From positions 1-63,026 of the forward strand of contig NZ_AUYB01000147.1 of NCBI RefSeq assembly GCF_001625655.1: a stretch of 63,026 bases of DNA, read 5' to 3'. The DNA comes from Pseudoalteromonas luteoviolacea DSM 6061 (GTDB lineage Bacteria; Pseudomonadota; Gammaproteobacteria; Enterobacterales; Alteromonadaceae). The translations under genes and the position numbers were made by a program. Positions 34,239-42,832 of this stretch are shown one piece after another (the stretch's first letter is position 1; each line of letters starts with the position of its first letter). Below the pieces are notes generated by a model, which was given only the letters and a program-made list of their open reading frames with translations, searched no databases and had not been told where the DNA came from.

Positions 34239-35822
34239 TTGCGTCAGAGAAAACATTCTTGGACAAACAGCATCAAAAATTTTTTTGTTTCTTGGTTGAT
34301 CTGCTCATTTATTTTTGGGCTTTTATTCACATTCATTTATATTCAACACAAAGAGTCTGAAAAAGCCTCTGTTCAAGGCATGGCAGAGCGTGTTCTTGTG
34401 GATCTAGAATCACAGCTAGATACTGTAGATGATTTCCTTCGTCAGTCCGAAAGTATTGATACAAGATGCACAGATGACACTGTTCGGCACATGCGGCAGT
34501 TCGTCTTTAAGAACCCTGCAGTGAGTGAAATCGGGGTTGTGACTCCACGCGGCGATCTTATTTGTAATTCATTTGGGGTACTTTCAAAACCCATGTATTT
34601 ATCAGAGCCGCTTAAAAAGCGTGGCTTACGTTATCATGGCCCAATCATTTCTGAATTTTTACAGGTGCCTGCATTTGTTCTAGCTAGAACTCGCCATGAC
34701 GGTTTTGAAGTGAATGCTTTGTTGCCAACAGACTGGATCAACGACACGCTACACTTGCGAAAGTACAAAGAGTTAGATTTTGTAGCCGTTGTTGATACAG
34801 AAACAGGGGTCCCAGTATTTTTGCAAGGGCAATATAGTTTGCCACTTAATCATACTGTATTTCCACTTAGCCGCAGTACAGAGATCGAAGGGCGTTTTGA
34901 CGACCAAACCCAAAAGTACTTATACATCAAGCCATTTAAAAATGTCCCTAGACTTGCCGTAGTGGTGGGCAAGAGTGCGAAGTATTTAGGTATGCCAAAC
35001 CCTCTTTGGTTGCTGGTGTTGTGTCTTTTATATTTGGCTTCTTGGGTAGGCTTAGTTTTAGTACTTAACCATTATGATAAACGCTTGTTAAGTAGCCGAA
35101 CATTACTACTTGATGCCATTTATCGTAGTGAACTATTTAATGTTTACCAACCCTTGGTCAATGCTCAGAATCAAAAGATAAAAGGGGTTGAAGTGCTGAT
35201 CCGTTGGATGCACCCCTTGGAAGGAGAGTTAGGGCCTGCTTATTTTGTACCTGAGGCTGAGCGAGATGGCACAATACTCGAACTGTCTTTATATCAGATT
35301 GATTTAGCCTTGAGAGATCTAAAACCAATTCTTGCAAACAACAACAACTTTAAAGTGTCTTTTAACGTTAATGGGTTTTTGCTTATGTGCCCTAGCTATA
35401 TAAGAAAGCTCTGTGAAGCAAAAGCAGTTTTTAACAACCTGACTATCGAACTGACTGAGCGAGATGTACTCTCTGAGGCAAAGATAAAACTGATACTTAA
35501 AGAGTTGGTAGATTTAGGCATTGAAATTGCCATCGATGACTTTGGTACTGGTTATAGTGGTTTACAATATTTGCAGAGTTTTCCAATCGACTTACTAAAA
35601 ATCGACCAAAGCTTTGTAGCCTCGATAGGTCTAGACAATTTGCAATCTCCAGTATTGAATGCGGTAATTGAAATGGCAGAAAAGCTCGATAAAAAGCTAA
35701 TTGCAGAAGGTGTTGAAACGGCCCAACAAGCTGATTACTTATTTGATCGAGGCGTCGTTGTGCATCAAGGTTGGCATTATTATAAAGCTTTAAATATAAG
35801 CGAGCTTAAACGTGCACTTTAA
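34239..35822 (+). CDS. CSS-motif EAL cyclic di-GMP phosphodiesterase
   Basis: This 527-residue inner-membrane protein should cleave cyclic di-GMP. An N-terminal membrane segment is followed by a periplasmic CSS-type domain (to about 250) with cysteines in DTRCTDD and LICNSFG, then a second membrane segment (WLLVLCLLYLASWVGLVLVL). In the EAL domain the signature reads EVL (318-320) instead of EAL. The other metal and catalytic residues are present: FNVNG, IELTE, IDDFGTGYSG, LLKIDQSF and AEGVE. The start is a TTG at 34239 with AGGA about 8 bases upstream. Disulphide state in the periplasm may control it, as in related E. coli enzymes. Confidence 0.9.
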   Translation: MRQRKHSWTNSIKNFFVSWLICSFIFGLLFTFIYIQHKESEKASVQGMAERVLVDLESQLDTVDDFLRQSESIDTRCTDDTVRHMRQFVFKNPAVSEIGVVTPRGDLICNSFGVLSKPMYLSEPLKKRGLRYHGPIISEFLQVPAFVLARTRHDGFEVNALLPTDWINDTLHLRKYKELDFVAVVDTETGVPVFLQGQYSLPLNHTVFPLSRSTEIEGRFDDQTQKYLYIKPFKNVPRLAVVVGKSAKYLGMPNPLWLLVLCLLYLASWVGLVLVLNHYDKRLLSSRTLLLDAIYRSELFNVYQPLVNAQNQKIKGVEVLIRWMHPLEGELGPAYFVPEAERDGTILELSLYQIDLALRDLKPILANNNNFKVSFNVNGFLLMCPSYIRKLCEAKAVFNNLTIELTERDVLSEAKIKLILKELVDLGIEIAIDDFGTGYSGLQYLQSFPIDLLKIDQSFVASIGLDNLQSPVLNAVIEMAEKLDKKLIAEGVETAQQADYLFDRGVVVHQGWHYYKALNISELKRAL

Positions 35823-35843
35823 ATTGTATTAACACCTATCAAT

Positions 35844-35870
35844 AAAAAAGCCTCCTATTATAGGAGGCTT
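35844..35870 (-). terminator. Rho-independent terminator
   Basis: AAGCCTCCTA and TAGGAGGCTT form a 10-base stem with a TTA loop. The T run lies on the minus strand, so it ends the alpha-glucosidase gene and probably also blocks the convergent EAL gene. Confidence 0.85.
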
Positions 35871-35883
35871 GGAGTCATCTGTG

Positions 35884-37506
35884 TTAGCTAGATGCGAAAA
35901 AGCAGCCGTAACCGGGCAGGGTTACTTTTCCTGCTGATTGCTCACCCGAGTGATGAGCAAGTTCCTTAATTGGGGTGTAACTACCTTCTTCGACCTCAAA
36001 CTCAGCATTTTGTTCAGATAAATTAAACAGACAAAGTAACTTTTTATCGTCAAGTATTCGGTAGAATGCAAGAACAGGTTCATTTGTTTCAACAAATTCA
36101 ATATCGCCAGTGAGTAACTCTGGACGAGTCACGCGCCAGTTTAAAAATGCTCGGTATTGTGCAAGCGTTGAGTGTGGATCTGATTCTTGGTTATAAACTG
36201 ACTTTTTGGCATGTTCGCCATATATTGGTAGCCATGGAGTACCTTCTGTAAAGCCAGCATGTTGCTCACCATTTTGCCAAGGCATTGGCGTACGACAGCC
36301 GTCTCGACCTTTAAAGTTTGGCCAAAAAGTAATGCCGTATGGATCTTGCAGGTCCTCGAAAGCAACTTCGGCTTCTCCTAAACCCAGCTCTTCACCTTGA
36401 TACATACAGACACTGCCACGCAGCGAGCCTAGAAGCGCTGTTAACATTTTTACTTGCTGTGGGTTTACGCTTTTGCCGTCTTTTGACCATCGACTAGCTA
36501 CTCGTTGCACATCATGATTGCTAAAGGCCCAACATGGCCAGCCTTCGGTCATGACTTCTTCTAAGCGAGACACGGTCTCCCTAATGTATTGAGCGCTGTA
36601 GTCATCGGTTAGCAATTCAAAGCTATATCCCATATGAAGCTTGTCGCCACCCGACGTGTACTCAGCCATGGTCTGGAGTGAATCTTCAGACGAAATTTCG
36701 CCTAAACTTACTGTCCCAGGATATTGATTCAATAACGATCTAATTTCAGCCATAAAATCTAAATTTTCTGGCTGTGTGTTATTAAAGTAGTGATACTGGA
36801 AAGCGTAAGGGTTGTCTTCACTAAACCCTCGGCCTTGACGCAGCTCTTTTGGTTTTGCCGGGTTGTCTCGCAATTGCTTGTCATGGAAACAAAAGTTGAT
36901 TGCATCCAAACGGAAACCATCGACTCCTTTGTCCAGCCAAAACTTAACGTTATCAAGAACTGCTTGGCGTACCTCTGGATTATGGAAGTTCAAATCAGGC
37001 TGTTCGGTTAAAAAGTTATGCAGGTAGTATTGGCATCGTCTTGGTTCCCATTGCCAAGCTACACCACCAAATATTGATAGCCAATTGTTTGGTGGGCTGC
37101 CATCAGGTTTCGCATCTGCCCACACGTACCAATCAGCTTTGTCATTCAGTTTGTCGGTACGGCTTTCAATGAACCATGGGTGCTCGTTAGAGGTGTGACT
37201 CAAAACCTGATCAATGATGATCTTAATATCACGCTGGTGTGCTTGCTCTATGAGCTTGTCAAAATCTTCAATATTGCCAAACATCGGGTCGATATCTCTG
37301 TAGTCACTGATATCGTAACCGAAGTCTTTCATTGGTGATTTAAAAAAGGGCGAGATCCATACAGCATCTACACCTAGAGACTTGATGTAGTCTAATCGCT
37401 TGATGATACCTTGAAGGTCACCAATACCATCACCTTTGGTGTCTTGAAAACTACGTGGGTAAATTTGATAGATTACCGCACCTTTCCACCATTCATTTTG
37501 AGCCAT
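35884..37506 (-). CDS. GH13 alpha-glucosidase (oligo-glucosidase type)
   Basis: This 540-residue enzyme has no signal peptide, so it hydrolyses short maltodextrins or maltose to glucose in the cytoplasm. The GH13 order is clear: IYQIYPRSFQDTKGDGIGD at the N-terminus, VLSHTSNEHPWF, the nucleophile in GFRLDAINF, the acid/base in VSLGEISSED and the transition-state stabiliser in FSNHDVQR. Length and PRSFxDxxGDG fit GH13 oligo-1,6-/alpha-glucosidases. A palindromic operator lies 131 bases upstream, the same as those before the TonB receptor and the GH13 lipoprotein, which ties it to the maltodextrin regulon. Confidence 0.93.
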   Translation of the reverse strand: MAQNEWWKGAVIYQIYPRSFQDTKGDGIGDLQGIIKRLDYIKSLGVDAVWISPFFKSPMKDFGYDISDYRDIDPMFGNIEDFDKLIEQAHQRDIKIIIDQVLSHTSNEHPWFIESRTDKLNDKADWYVWADAKPDGSPPNNWLSIFGGVAWQWEPRRCQYYLHNFLTEQPDLNFHNPEVRQAVLDNVKFWLDKGVDGFRLDAINFCFHDKQLRDNPAKPKELRQGRGFSEDNPYAFQYHYFNNTQPENLDFMAEIRSLLNQYPGTVSLGEISSEDSLQTMAEYTSGGDKLHMGYSFELLTDDYSAQYIRETVSRLEEVMTEGWPCWAFSNHDVQRVASRWSKDGKSVNPQQVKMLTALLGSLRGSVCMYQGEELGLGEAEVAFEDLQDPYGITFWPNFKGRDGCRTPMPWQNGEQHAGFTEGTPWLPIYGEHAKKSVYNQESDPHSTLAQYRAFLNWRVTRPELLTGDIEFVETNEPVLAFYRILDDKKLLCLFNLSEQNAEFEVEEGSYTPIKELAHHSGEQSAGKVTLPGYGCFFASS

Positions 37507-37636
37507 GCACTATTCTCCAGCTTGTGCAGTGATTTCACTTTCTCAGGTAGGTGTCCTACGTTTCTGAGCATGACGTGAATCGGGTCATTAACATTGTCGA
37601 AAAGCATACGGCATGCTCGCATATGAGTAAAAAAAC

Positions 37637-37650
37637 TGCATACGTATGCA
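37637..37650. promoter_or_regulatory. LacI-type operator upstream of alpha-glucosidase
   Basis: TGCATACGTATGCA is a perfect 14-base palindrome centred on TACGTA, 131 bases before the alpha-glucosidase start. It has the look of a LacI-family site and probably binds the maltodextrin repressor (MalR-like in related bacteria). Confidence 0.82.
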
Positions 37651-37995
37651 TCAAAATTACTTCAATTTTTCTTTAATTCAGAGGCTAGAGGAGGTTTACA
37701 CACAAGACTTTACCAATTTATAGTTAGAATATGGAGAGTGTAGGTATTTTAAGGGGTATAAGAAAAATAATTGGTATTACCAATTTTCAATTGGAGTTCT
37801 AAAATTAATATATCTGTAAGAATCCTGTCATACTATTTCCTGTAGAGGCTGTTTGGTTACATGAATGTAAAGTAATATTAAATATCTACGGGATTTTGTT
37901 AAAAGCACTTAATTGAGAAATAAGGCTATATAAAACAGGAGGCTAGAATCTTGTTTTAGACTATTTGTCGATTGTAAAAGGCGACCAATCATTTT

Positions 37996-38009
37996 TGAAT
38001 ACGTATGCA
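37996..38009. promoter_or_regulatory. LacI-type operator upstream of the TonB receptor
   Basis: TGAATACGTATGCA differs from the perfect palindrome at one base. It lies 150 bases before the receptor start and probably binds the same regulator. Confidence 0.8.
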
Positions 38010-38158
38010 TAAAGTTGTGAGCAGCCAAGTCACAGCGCTACTATTGCCGGTGACAACAAAATTAACGTCACATGAACTTATTTTTGCATTATTAAAATCA
38101 ATGATTGCTAAAAATAACGCGTAAGCGACGTATAAAAAGCTAATTGGGATAAAACAAT

Positions 38159-41017
38159 ATGTCTACGTTCAAACCAAGCTTATTAACAGCTGCATTAATT
38201 GCTGCTGGTGTAAGTCACTCTGTAAGTGCGCAAGAGCAAGAAACAGCAAAGAAGAATGAAGAAGTTGAAGTAATCGAAGTGCGTGGCATAAGCCGCAGTA
38301 TCATTGCTTCAATCGATAAAAAACGATTTGGCGATACCGTATCAGAAGTGGTTGATGCGGGTGACTTAGCTTCTTTACCAGATATATCAATTGCAGACGC
38401 ACTGAGCCGTTTACCGGGTGTCACAGCAGTGAGAGACAGCGGTCAATCATCTCAGCTAAATATTCGTGGTATGAACGGAGATTTCATTCAAACAACATTA
38501 AACGGCCGTGAGCAAGCTAGTACCAGTGGATACTCTGCCGGTAGCCGTTGGATCTCCTTTGATCAATACCCATCTGAACTGATCACGCAGGCAGCTGTTT
38601 ATAAATCGCCTAAAGCCTCTTTAGTAGAAGGCGGCGTTGCGGGTAGCGTTGAACTCAAAACAGCGAACCCACTAGATGCAGATAAGACACATAACTTTAA
38701 TGCGAGCGCAAGATTTTCGCATAATGACGCGGCATCAGACATCGACGCAGACGCAAACGGAGAACGTTTAAGCTTTTCTTACCAAGGCAAGTTTCTAGAT
38801 GAAACATTAGGTTTTGGTATTGGTGCAGCATTCCTAAATCAGCCAAATAGTTCGGTAGAATTCTCAGGCCACTCTCCTGAAGGTACACGTGATATCGATG
38901 GTGATGGTGAAGCGAATGAGCGTTCATTTAACGGTTATCAGTACAGAAACTCAGTGGGTACTGATGAGCGTTTAGGTTTGATGAGTACTTTAGTCTATCA
39001 GCCAACTGATAATCTTAAGGTTCAGTTTGACTACTTCCACTCTACATTTGATTCAGAAGACCGCAAAAACGGTTTGAACTTAGAAGGCTTATCGCGTTCT
39101 AGCGATTTATATGACCTGAGAAATGCCAAGCTTGAGAATGGCTTTTTGGTTGCGGGTGATGTTTACATAACAGACACAAATGGCCCTTGGGTAGAGATGC
39201 GTTCTGAAGACCAATCGACTGAGTCTACAACGGATAGCTTTGGTTTGAACTTAGATTACTCTACTGATAAGTGGGAAATCAGCTTCGACCTTGCTCACAG
39301 TGAAGGGGAAAAAACGCGCCGCGATATGATTGCGTCTATGCATGCCTATGAATTTGGTACGGCAACGTTAGAAGACGGGACTGTAGTAGAAACTTGGCAG
39401 GAGCTAAGCAACCAATACTTTGGTTTTGAACATCAGTCGACCGATGCTGCAAAATTGGTATTAGGTCATGACTATACTGACCTTGCTCATATGCGCTTGG
39501 GTGACTGGGAACAATTCCCTCATAAGTACACTGATAAAATCGATAGCGCGAAATTAGACTTTAAATACCACATTGAACACGACATTATTTCGTCGGTTGA
39601 AGTGGGTGTACGTTGGTCTAAACGTGAGTTTACAGATCAGCGTTCAACGTTCCGCTGGGGGGCTCGTGAAGGACAAAATGGCTATCGTTTACCAAATGGT
39701 GAGATTGTTACAAACAAAAACTGTGAGTTTAACCACCAAAGTCACGCCTGCGTTCCACATGATTTAACTGGCTTTGTCACTGTTAAAAACGGTGGGGGCT
39801 TTGATTACTTCGACCTAGACATGATAGGTATTGCTAACTCTGTATTTGGTGCTGGAAACTATGAAGGGCAACAAACTTGGGAGCATAACTGGACACTAGT
39901 AGAAAGTGGTGCAGTTAAAGAAGAAGTTACAGCGGCTTACGTTATGGCGAACATCGATACCGAAATTGGTAATATTCCAGTATCAGGTAACTTTGGTGTA
40001 CGAGCGGTACGTACCGATACTAAGTCTATTGGTATTCAGCAAATCCAAGGCGATGAAGTTGGCGACTCAATTACCGATGACAATGGTGTAACTCGCACAG
40101 ATTATCGCCATGTAAACTATGGTCCTGAATATACAGATATCTTGCCATCACTAAACCTTAATTTCCGCATTACCGAGCAAGATCAAATTCGTTTTGCTGC
40201 TGCAAAAGTAATGGGACGACCTCCTGTGAATCAATTACGTGGTGGTGCGGGTTCATGGGCAGATACTGCTAACGATGGTGTAAGCCGAAGATACAATGTT
40301 TGGTCTAAAGGTAATCCAAATCTGGATCCATTTAGAGCAAATCAAATGGATTTATCTTACGAGCATTACTTCGAAGATGGCGGTGCATTTGTCGCGGCGC
40401 TATTTTGGAAGAATATCGAGTCATTGATTGAAGATGTAACGTATTTTGAAGGTGAAATAGATTGGTCTTCGATTGGTCTAGAAGTACCAGAAGGGTTCGT
40501 ACCTGGTCAATATCAGACGACGCGTAATAACGACAAAGGCGGTTATATTCGCGGTCTTGAGCTAGCGTACACAACGCTGTTTGATAACTTGCCGGGTGTT
40601 TTCTCTGGTTTAGGTCTAAACGCTAACTATTCTTACACAGAAAGTGAAACAACCATTGATGGTGGTAGCAACTTCCCAGATCTGCAATTAGATTTGCCTG
40701 GTCTGTCTAAGCATGTGTGGAGTACGACAATATTCTGGAATATTGATAAGTTCACAACGCATTTAAATATTCGTTACCGTGACGAGTACACGTACTTAGG
40801 TGCGACACCGGGTGGCACAACGCCTACCACGGCTGATGAGTACACAGTTGTTGACTGGCAAGCGACGTATGACTTTGACAACGGAATACAAACTGTATTC
40901 CAGATCAACAACTTGACAGATGAACCTAATACTTCAAACCTAGGTAGTCCACTAAGAACAGGTGAAGATAAAGTATTTGGTCGTCAATACTTCTTAGGCT
41001 TTAACTACAGCTTTTAA
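38159..41017 (+). CDS. TonB-dependent receptor, probable maltodextrin transporter
   Basis: This 952-residue outer-membrane protein takes up a bulky substrate using TonB energy. A signal peptide (LLTAALIAAGVSHSVSA) precedes a TonB box-like EVIEVRGI. The plug domain shows SIADALSRLPGVTAVRD and LNIRGMNGD; the barrel follows and ends in a terminal phenylalanine (FLGFNYSF). Its own operator and neighbours (halogenase-like protein, GH13, permease, GH15) point to maltodextrins. Receptors of this TIGR01782 kind in Alteromonadales and Caulobacter are often paired with a halogenase-like gene, as here. A hairpin terminator follows. Confidence 0.92.
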   Translation: MSTFKPSLLTAALIAAGVSHSVSAQEQETAKKNEEVEVIEVRGISRSIIASIDKKRFGDTVSEVVDAGDLASLPDISIADALSRLPGVTAVRDSGQSSQLNIRGMNGDFIQTTLNGREQASTSGYSAGSRWISFDQYPSELITQAAVYKSPKASLVEGGVAGSVELKTANPLDADKTHNFNASARFSHNDAASDIDADANGERLSFSYQGKFLDETLGFGIGAAFLNQPNSSVEFSGHSPEGTRDIDGDGEANERSFNGYQYRNSVGTDERLGLMSTLVYQPTDNLKVQFDYFHSTFDSEDRKNGLNLEGLSRSSDLYDLRNAKLENGFLVAGDVYITDTNGPWVEMRSEDQSTESTTDSFGLNLDYSTDKWEISFDLAHSEGEKTRRDMIASMHAYEFGTATLEDGTVVETWQELSNQYFGFEHQSTDAAKLVLGHDYTDLAHMRLGDWEQFPHKYTDKIDSAKLDFKYHIEHDIISSVEVGVRWSKREFTDQRSTFRWGAREGQNGYRLPNGEIVTNKNCEFNHQSHACVPHDLTGFVTVKNGGGFDYFDLDMIGIANSVFGAGNYEGQQTWEHNWTLVESGAVKEEVTAAYVMANIDTEIGNIPVSGNFGVRAVRTDTKSIGIQQIQGDEVGDSITDDNGVTRTDYRHVNYGPEYTDILPSLNLNFRITEQDQIRFAAAKVMGRPPVNQLRGGAGSWADTANDGVSRRYNVWSKGNPNLDPFRANQMDLSYEHYFEDGGAFVAALFWKNIESLIEDVTYFEGEIDWSSIGLEVPEGFVPGQYQTTRNNDKGGYIRGLELAYTTLFDNLPGVFSGLGLNANYSYTESETTIDGGSNFPDLQLDLPGLSKHVWSTTIFWNIDKFTTHLNIRYRDEYTYLGATPGGTTPTTADEYTVVDWQATYDFDNGIQTVFQINNLTDEPNTSNLGSPLRTGEDKVFGRQYFLGFNYSF

Positions 41018-41043
41018 TTAGCAAAGTTAGTCACTTGAAATAT

Positions 41044-41079
41044 AAGCCACCAGAACGTATGTTTTGGTGGCTTTGTTTT
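41044..41079 (+). terminator. Terminator between receptor and halogenase genes
   Basis: AAGCCACCA and TGGTGGCTT form the stem, followed by TGTTTT. Partial read-through would give less halogenase than receptor. Confidence 0.75.
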
Positions 41080-41117
41080 ATAAATCGTTAACTAATTGGT
41101 GTATCAGGGGGAAGGCA

Positions 41118-42620
41118 ATGAGTAGCAGAAAAATTGTCATACTAGGTGGAGGAACTGCTGGTTGGATGGCGGCAAACCTTATTGCAAAAAGTTGGTGCGA
41201 TAAGGATATCCATGTTGGTGTGGTAGAGTCACCTGATATCGGAATTATAGGGGTAGGGGAAGGGTCAACCCCTCAATTTAAAGCTTTTATGGACTTTATT
41301 GAGGTGCCAGAATCTCAGTGGATGCCTAAGTGTAACGCCACTTACAAAAACGGAATTCGTTTTGTGAACTGGTCAACAAGAGCTGGGTTTGAGCAGTATT
41401 CTCACCCGTTTCCAGCGCAGCCTGACGATTACTCAGCGCCAGCGTTTTTCCATAACAGTTTTGTTCGTCGAAAAGGAATTGATCTCGAAGGACACCCCGA
41501 TCCATTTTTCTTGGCAACTTATTTAGCAGAGCATGCAAAAGCCCCCATTGCAGCAGAGAGTTTTCCATTTGAAATAAATTATGGGTATCACTTTGACTCT
41601 GGCAAGTTGGGTATGTTACTTGCTGAAAAAGCCAGAGAGTTTGGCGTAGAGCATATTCAGGCTTGTGTTCAGGATGTGCGTAAAAATACTGACGGTACAA
41701 TTGCCGCGCTTATTTGTGACAAAAGTCGAGAAGTCTGCGGAGATATTTTCATTGATTGTTCAGGTTTTTCCAGTTTACTTATGCAACAGCATTTGCAAGT
41801 TGGATTTGAGTCTTTTGAAAATAACTTGTTTAACGACAGTGCGGTTGTGCTCCCTACAGAGCAGGGTGAATCGATTGCTTCTGAAACCGTTTCGGTAGCC
41901 AGAAAATATGGTTGGAGCTGGCATATTCCATTAACCAATCGCATTGGAAATGGCTATGTGTACAGTTCAAAATACTGTAATAAAGATCAAGCTGAAACAG
42001 AGCTAAGGGCTGCTCTTGGGTTATTAGATAGTGAGGTCGAAGCGAGACACCTCAGCATGAAAGTGGGGCAAGTAAAGGAGCACTGGCACAAAAATTGTGT
42101 GGCAATAGGTTTGTCTCAAGGTTTTATTGAACCCCTTGAAGCGACGGCACTACATATAGTTCAAGAAACTGTTCAATCATTCATTGAGTGTTATCAAGAG
42201 GGTGAGTTTACCTGCCAAAAACAAGGTAAACATAATCAAATGATGTCACAAAGATATCAGGCTATTCGAGACTATATTGTGGCTCATTACCGCGTCAACA
42301 GTCGCACAGATACCAATTATTGGCGTGATAATGCGAACAATAATTCAATTTCCCGGTCTTTGTTCAACGTTTTGAATGTTTGGGTGCAAGGTAAAAACTT
42401 ATCGGACGAACTAGATAGGCAGGACATTGACAAGTATTACCCATCAGTGAGCTGGCACTGTTTGCTAGCGGGATATGGCATCTACCCAGAGCAACACCAA
42501 TTGGTGGCTGGTAATGAAAGTGCCAACGTTCATGACATCAATAAAATTCGTGAGTACATTAGGAGATGTGGATTAAACTTTCCAGATCATAGCGTTCAAC
42601 TTGCGCGTTCTTCGGTATAA
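41118..42620 (+). CDS. FAD-dependent tryptophan halogenase-family protein
   Basis: This 500-residue flavoprotein resembles tryptophan halogenases. The FAD motif GGGTAGWMAAN stands at the N-terminus, then GVGEGSTPQF and CNATYKNGIRF, which holds the lysine used in chlorinating members. The signature GWxWxIP is present as YGWSWHIPL. The start was set at 41118 because GGGGGAAGG precedes that ATG; the longer frame from 41064 lies in the upstream terminator. Such genes are common in polysaccharide loci next to TonB receptors, where no halogenated product is known, so its true substrate is open. It is cytoplasmic. Confidence 0.87.
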   Translation: MSSRKIVILGGGTAGWMAANLIAKSWCDKDIHVGVVESPDIGIIGVGEGSTPQFKAFMDFIEVPESQWMPKCNATYKNGIRFVNWSTRAGFEQYSHPFPAQPDDYSAPAFFHNSFVRRKGIDLEGHPDPFFLATYLAEHAKAPIAAESFPFEINYGYHFDSGKLGMLLAEKAREFGVEHIQACVQDVRKNTDGTIAALICDKSREVCGDIFIDCSGFSSLLMQQHLQVGFESFENNLFNDSAVVLPTEQGESIASETVSVARKYGWSWHIPLTNRIGNGYVYSSKYCNKDQAETELRAALGLLDSEVEARHLSMKVGQVKEHWHKNCVAIGLSQGFIEPLEATALHIVQETVQSFIECYQEGEFTCQKQGKHNQMMSQRYQAIRDYIVAHYRVNSRTDTNYWRDNANNNSISRSLFNVLNVWVQGKNLSDELDRQDIDKYYPSVSWHCLLAGYGIYPEQHQLVAGNESANVHDINKIREYIRRCGLNFPDHSVQLARSSV

Positions 42621-42690
42621 CCTGTGAAATAAAGGCTAGTTTTCACCGATAAGGTGGATACTTATCACATATACTGTTGCTGCTATGTTC

Positions 42691-42725
42691 AAAAACGCGA
42701 AGTATCTATCATACTTCGCGTTTTT
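42691..42725 (+). terminator. Strong terminator after the halogenase gene
   Basis: AAAAACGCGAAGTAT pairs with its full complement (42711-42725) around CTATC, a 15-base stem ending in a T run. Confidence 0.9.
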
Positions 42726-42754
42726 GTTTATGAATAACAAATTAATCATCACCT

Positions 42755-42768
42755 TGAATACGTATGCA
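42755..42768. promoter_or_regulatory. LacI-type operator upstream of the GH13 lipoprotein operon
   Basis: TGAATACGTATGCA is identical to the copy before the TonB receptor. It lies 65 bases before the GH13 lipoprotein start and probably sits over its promoter. Confidence 0.82.
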
Positions 42769-42832
42769 AGTGGTTCAACAGCACGCGACAAGTCAGTAGA
42801 CTCAATTAAAATACAAAGATGACAACAATATA

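Larger units (their letters stand above)
37507..38158. other. Divergent control region of the maltodextrin locus
   Basis: These 652 bases lie between the divergent alpha-glucosidase and TonB receptor genes. They contain no gene but hold two copies of the locus operator, listed separately, and are AT-rich. GGGA ahead of the receptor ATG is a plausible ribosome site. Confidence 0.65.
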
